A DNA stretch of 64,000 nucleotides from Cryptomeria japonica (taxonomy: Eukaryota; Streptophyta; Pinopsida; Cupressales; Cupressaceae). Positions 59,761 to 64,000 of the stretch are shown piece by piece. The translations under genes were made by a program, and so were the position numbers. The first letter of the stretch is position 1; each line of letters starts with the position of its first letter. The notes beneath the pieces were generated by a model that worked only from the letters and a program-made list of their open reading frames with translations, was not told the origin of the DNA and searched no databases. Location: assembly GCF_030272615.1 (NCBI RefSeq), contig NC_081415.1:377471392-377535391 (forward strand). Reading direction: 5' to 3'.

Positions 59761-61211
59761 TGTGATAACCCCTAAGGTATCACATAATGTAAAAGTATTT
59801 ACATAATGTCAATATATTTATAGATTAATTAAATAAGTTCCAAATAAATAAATGATTAAACTAATAAAATATATCTAAACATATAATAAATGTCAATCAA
59901 ATATTTAATATATTTGAATATGACAAAAGAGAAATATTTAATATTTAATAAATCTTTTACCAAAAAAATAATAATAATAAACAAAGCAAATATTAATAAA
60001 TACACAAACAAACATTTAATGCGCCCCCCCCGATTACCTCCGCACAAGAGGTGCGATGGTAATCACAGCCTAAGCTGTGATCACCGCCACACCCCTCCAT
60101 GCGGAAGGGCACCGTGAAGGGGTACAACCCCTCACGGGATGCTAATAAATATGGGGAAAGGAAAAAGGCAAGGCGGAGAGCAACCGGGTGGAAGGAAGGA
60201 GACATTGGCTGCGCACAAACAGGTACGTGTAATGTGTTTCACGTAATATTAATAAATGTCAATACCTAAATAACATTAATAATATGTTAATGGAGTATAA
60301 GGGTCAGCATGCTATGCAATTTGTTTTATTTTAATAATGAATATAAGTAATATGTGAATATCAAGAACGTAGGTAATTAGCATGTTAATATTATTTACTT
60401 CGTTAATGAATGCAAAATACAGTTTAACACATTAGGGAATGAACATATTTGATTAATGAAATTAATAACAATATGTGATAGTTAGGCATATTTAAATATA
60501 TTATAACAAATACATATTAAGGAATGTGTTAATAATGTGAATTAAGAAATGGAAATAATAATTAAGTTGTCAAATGCAATATAAATATGATTAAATAATG
60601 AAGGCCATAGGGGGGGACTCCCTTAAGCCTAATGGAGGGATACGCGAATCCCTGGTTGGTAGTATATATATATACTGATGATCTATATGCATATATGAAT
60701 GGCTTGGTTGACATGTTCATCCAAGAAGAGACGGATCTGGCTGGGCCCCTCTAATGGACTTGGGTGATGAGGAACATCACCCAAGGCAAGGAATTGACTT
60801 ATGGTCTGCCTTGGATGGCTTGGGTGTAAGAAATTACACTCAAGACAGGGATCGAATTAACCTTCGATTTCCTGGATGGCTTGGGTGTAATAAGACAGGA
60901 ATCAAATTAAAACCTTGGTTCCTGGATGGCTTGGATGTAAGAAATTACATCCAAGACAGGAATCGAATTCACCTTCGTTTTCCTGGATGGCTTGGGACCA
61001 AGAGTGGTTCCAAGAAGGTGAGCCTCACAGCCGCCTAAGGACATACTTTGTATGGCATCGCATCCTTTTTATAGATAAGAATTGTGATTAATGTTAATTA
61101 AGTAATCTTAAAATTAAATTGCAAGATGATTTAGTGACAAATTGGTGTATATGTTGTATTCTAACGATTTGTTTTGCAGGATAGTGATTCCTAACTAGTA
61201 GGGACATTACA
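59761..61211 (+). repeat. 3' LTR of the chromovirus (1.45 kb)
   Basis: Aligns with the 5' LTR on both flanks but has about 115 unrelated bases (about 60252-60355) where the 5' LTR has about 780 bases including the TATA box. The hairpin array is kept. Confidence 0.95.
60703..61014 (+). repeat. Hairpin array, 3' LTR copy
   Basis: Same six units. The unit at 60759-60785 has a perfect 11-bp stem CTTGGGTGATG/CATCACCCAAG, where the solo LTR at 43127 has CTTGGATGATG/CATCATCCAAG. Confidence 0.85.
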
Positions 61212-61401
61212 ATCCACCACACCTTTTTAAAGACAGGGTGTATTCTTTGACTGATATAAATCGTCAAATCTACCTCCTACCTCCAAGACTCTATTGGCTA
61301 ACTCTTCTTCATCATTAGGTATCATGATCCACAAAGAAAAAAGTCAAACTCTGCTAAATGCCCAAGCTACACAACCTGAATAGACTAGCAAGAAACTGTG
61401 T

Positions 61402-61413
61402 TCTCTAATACCA
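61402..61413 (-). other. Degenerate Met primer-binding site of the PDS5-carrying element
   Basis: The minus strand reads TGGTATTAGAGA one base inside the repeat that starts at 61415. It has two differences from TGGTATCAGAGC. Confidence 0.5.
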
Positions 61414-61414
61414 C

Positions 61415-61790
61415 TGTAAGATGCTGCCCCAGGTTTGCTACCAAACTTGTTATACTTTACTACCTTTCAATAATTTATTGTCCAATTTTACATGCATATG
61501 CCAGTAAGGGTGTTTTTTGTTGTAGTTATATGCAAGTACTTACATAGCATTAAAAACAACCTTTGTCATTCCCATTTGAAAAGGAAGATAATGGCATTGC
61601 ATGACATCTAATGATGACAATATTAGTTTACCATACTACTGTCTAGAGCCTTCTAATCTTTCTGTTTGGGTGGTGGTGTGATGTCAAGAAAATTTCAAAC
61701 AGAAATGCACATAACCAATTAAAGATGTTGGGACTATCACCAATAATATAGCTTCAGAGGGCTGTAATTCAACTATGTCTAACTAGGCAC
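61415..61790 (-). repeat. 5' LTR of the PDS5-carrying element, internally shortened
   Basis: Aligns with 42928-42995 and then with 47045-47338. The middle 1 kb of the left copy is absent. The right edge near 61790 is a guess based on where similarity to the left copy fades (TTCAAC ... CTAAC). Confidence 0.5.
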
Positions 61791-62458
61791 AGGTTCTAAA
61801 ATAATGCAATACAAATATTTTAAGAGAGCACAGGAAGCAATGCATTTTCTGACCTCCAAAAATGAACAATAGATCATAAATATTTATCAGAAAAATATAT
61901 CATGTGATCCAAGTTCTTTCTGGTACAAAATGCTTATAATAGAACATAGGGGAATGCCAAACACAATCTAGATCGCTGTTATAGTTGAGCAACAAATAAA
62001 CCCTCGAATTCATAACCAAATTTCTGACATGAAATCGTAGCGAGCACCTATTATAATGTTTTTCCCCTCCAAGCACATGTACGTAAACTCATGGATAGAT
62101 AGGGCTGCCTCCAAATGGTCAACTTCCTATTTTTTCTGCTATGTTGATTGTTGCTGACCTTCAAATGTTCTGATTCATCCACCCATGGTTGTGACATGTT
62201 GAGGAATGGCACGATTCCTTATGTAGTTAGTGCAGCACTTTGATTCTTCCCTTTGAGGCTATACTACGTGTGTGGAGGCAACACCAACAAGTTAAAACTA
62301 TGCCTTATTTGGACAAGCTCCAATAAAGCCACACTGGCATTAGTTAACTCTGCTTCAAGTCTTTTGAGTGGCATCAACCCTTTCTTCAGCAATTACAAAG
62401 TGATACGATAGCTTTGACTCTCTTGAATCACCTTCACACTCCACGTCACCCCTAATAC
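61791..62458. other. Unassigned intronic or repeat sequence
   Basis: No gene, LTR edge or exon recognised on either strand. It ends at the hAT transposon; its last eight bases CCTAATAC would be the target duplication. Confidence 0.35.
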
Positions 62459-64000
62459 CATAGTTGAAAATCTCGGACTCGCCTCGGACTCAGCAAACCA
62501 AAATTTTGGACTCGGACTCGGACTCGTGAAAGACTCGCGAAAGACTCGGCAAAAAAAAAAAACCGTAGTTTTACAAAAAAACATAAAGAAATTAATGCAT
62601 TTAGAGAACATAAGTGCCATAATTGAAACATTACACATGTCATATGATCTACAAAGTACAAACACGCAATATTTGAAATTTCATCATTCATGGCAGCATA
62701 TTCAAGTTTCAACTTTCAACTCTAAAATGTATAATACTATAATGGCAGCATAAGTATATAAATGTTCACAAAATTACATATAATGATATGTCCAAGTCCA
62801 ACTGCAAATGTGAAAAACAGCAATGTGAATGAACAAACCAAAGAGAAGACTACATCTTCCTCTTTGTATTTTTCCTAATATAGCTCAATTTTTCAGGCCT
62901 TGAGCTAGAAGTAGTAGCAGTGGGTGTTGTGGTATCTAAATGGTGAGATGATTCTTCTTCAAAGTCATAGTCCTCATCATCATCCTCATCTTCGTCCTCA
63001 TCTTCATCCAATCTTGCTCCTTCTGCATCTTGTGCTGCTCCTCTCTCTATTTCTGCAATTTCTTCTTCGGTAAGGAGGACATCATCACCATCATTTTGTT
63101 CATTCATGGTCCAATCACCATATGGATCAATTTCATCCAAGTCAATGGCCTCACGTGAAACACCCTCCACCTGTCTAACTCGAAGGCGAAGGTTGTACCG
63201 AACAAATACTAGATCATTGAGCCGCTTTTGTGACAATCTATTTCTCTTCTTTGTGTGAATGCTTTCAAAGACACTCCAATTTCGTTCACACCCAGAAGCA
63301 CTGCATGGCTGAGACAAAACACGGATAGCTATCTTTTGAAGATTAGGCGTGCCGGCACCATAATTCTCCCACCATAAATCTACAAAAAACATTTAGAAAT
63401 ATTAGAATTGAGAAAAAAATGTAACAATCAAGTTTGTAGGTTTTTTCTTGCACTATTGACCTAAGTTACTAAATGTTTTACCTGGTTGTTGTTTTCCTCT
63501 CCTATCAATTGCTAGTTGTGATGAGAAGAGTCTCCCCTCTGCACTTTTGTAGATCTTGAACAATGGAATGAACATTTCCAAATTCAGAAATAGATACTAG
63601 ATAGTCAAAGTGTCAAACTCAAATTCAATAATGAACATTTCCGAATTCATAAATAAAGATAGAGCAATTGCAAATGTCAAATCTCACCTCCAACTCATCA
63701 AGAACCTTGTCTCTCAACTCAGGATCAGGTGTCATCTTATCAATGCATGTAATAACACTTGCCATGACCTCCTCATCAGCCCTAAATGAATCAGAGAAGT
63801 AGAATTTCGGGTTCAAAAAGTAGGCGAAGGCATGTATCGGTTGGTGGAGTTGGTTTGTCCACCTACGATCAATGATGCGCCAAAAGATTTCACATTTTCT
63901 TGCATTTCCACGATAGTAATGTGAAATGGCCTCTTTGGCCCTATCCATGGCCTCATAAATGAAACCCATTGGCATGCCCTCTCCATCCACCATACGAAGA
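62459..64000 (-). mobile_element. hAT DNA transposon, cut by the window end
   Basis: The left terminus CATAGTTGAAAATCTCGGAC (62459) matches the MITE at 38491. Sub-terminal CTCGGACTC repeats follow (62471-62550), as is usual for transposase-binding regions of hAT elements. The transposase is on the minus strand; its start and the other terminus are outside the window. Confidence 0.8.
62850..64000 (-). CDS. hAT transposase, 3' exons (partial)
   Basis: Three exons on the minus strand: >64000-63688, 63554-63482 and 63379-62850. They are joined by introns of 133 and 102 bases with GT donors and AG acceptors (GTGAGA...TTCAAG and GTAAAA...TTGTAG); phases 0 and 1 match. Exon A has MGFIYEAMDRAKEAISHYYR and FAYFLNPKFYFSD. 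Exon B has EGRLFSSQLAIDRRG. Exon C has the hATC dimerisation block (SASGCERNWSVFESIHTKK, then RLNDLVFVRYNLRL), then an Asp/Glu-rich tail (DEDEDEDEDDDEDYDFEEE) and a basic end (KNTKRKM). No stop or frameshift occurs in the visible part, so it may be functional. The enzyme cuts and pastes the element and related MITEs. The decayed copy at 1354-3236 is a relative. Confidence 0.85.

Larger units (their letters stand above)
53088..61211 (+). mobile_element. Full-length chromovirus (Ty3/gypsy), TSD ATCCA, inactive
   Basis: A complete 8.1-kb element flanked by ATCCA (53083-53087 and 61212-61216): 5' LTR, Met primer site, gag-pol frame ending in a chromodomain, polypurine tract and 3' LTR. It is inactive through three in-frame stops and altered catalytic residues. 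It inserted into the PDS5 copy. Confidence 0.95.
52510..61325 (-). pseudogene. Intronless PDS5 (cohesin cofactor) fragment, split by the chromovirus
   Basis: Two blocks, 61212-61325 and 52513-53087, join in frame when the chromovirus and one ATCCA duplication are removed. ATG at 61325 begins IPNDEEELANRVLEVGGRF, as in plant PDS5 N-termini. The second block gives VYQSPS, VPVMIALGKHKLLRSRD, EVRLVTTSCLNEI, MRITAPKGPYQDGKLKEIF, then after one frameshift NIMLDLELDALIWQMF, PEENIIAAMQTIMSL and SQPLLSILL. This is the first roughly 200 residues of the HEAT-repeat protein PDS5, which binds cohesin and controls sister-chromatid cohesion. No introns are seen, so it came from RNA. In-frame stops and the frameshift make it a pseudogene. 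Family recognition is from memory of plant PDS5. Confidence 0.7.
42928..61790 (-). mobile_element. LTR element carrying a PDS5 copy, heavily invaded
   Basis: A repeat starting TGTAAGATGCTACCCC (42928) and TGTAAGATGCTGCCCC (61415) bounds the region. The right copy is preceded by an inward-facing primer-binding site, giving a minus-strand LTR element. Once the nested elements (43115-46089, 47339-52495, 53088-61211) are removed, its internal part is the PDS5 fragment. The two LTRs differ in length because the right one lacks about 1 kb. Outer edges and target duplication are unproven. Confidence 0.5.

Overview
The window reads as nuclear DNA from a large-genome land plant, most likely a gymnosperm (inference). 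It is AT-rich and almost entirely nested LTR retrotransposons plus hAT DNA transposons. Real host coding sequence is confined to three short exons, and nothing resembles a bacterial operon or a CRISPR array.

Host gene: exons at 4897-4956, 42195-42273 and 42486-42550 (+) join in frame with consistent splice phases. They encode part of a PQQ/beta-propeller repeat domain like the C-terminus of plant AASDH-like acyl-activating enzymes. The first intron is about 37.2 kb and is filled by the repeats described next.

Inside that intron, left to right: an LTR fragment (5827-6190, resuming 19755-20203). It is interrupted by a minus-strand non-autonomous LTR element (6196-19749, target-site duplication TAATC). 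That element's 3' LTR holds a solo LTR (6974-8537) and a gag-protease-only element (8680-13831), and its internal region holds a solo LTR (14204-17032, TSD ATTTG) that itself carries a hAT MITE. Next come a 6.6-kb minus-strand long LTR carrying a decayed gene-like block (20204-26834), a non-autonomous LTR element with hairpin-rich LTRs (28199-33925), the remains of another long-LTR element (33926 to about 38260), and a second member of the first non-autonomous type (to 42074) with its own hAT MITE.

Right of exon 3, an LTR element (42928 to about 61790, minus) appears to have captured an intronless fragment of the cohesin cofactor PDS5. It was later invaded by two nested solo LTRs (TSDs ATAAG and TCCCC), a 5.2-kb solo LTR (TSD GGTTG) and a full-length but dead chromovirus (53088-61211, TSD ATCCA). 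The chromovirus splits the PDS5 copy. The window ends in a hAT transposon with a spliced, possibly intact transposase (62459 onward, minus), and it opens with a decayed relative (about 1354-3645).

The most unusual theme is that many unrelated LTR families here each carry their own array of a short motif, usually a hairpin or palindrome, inside the LTR or the non-coding part of the element. In the chromovirus family the stems change on both arms together, so pairing is kept.
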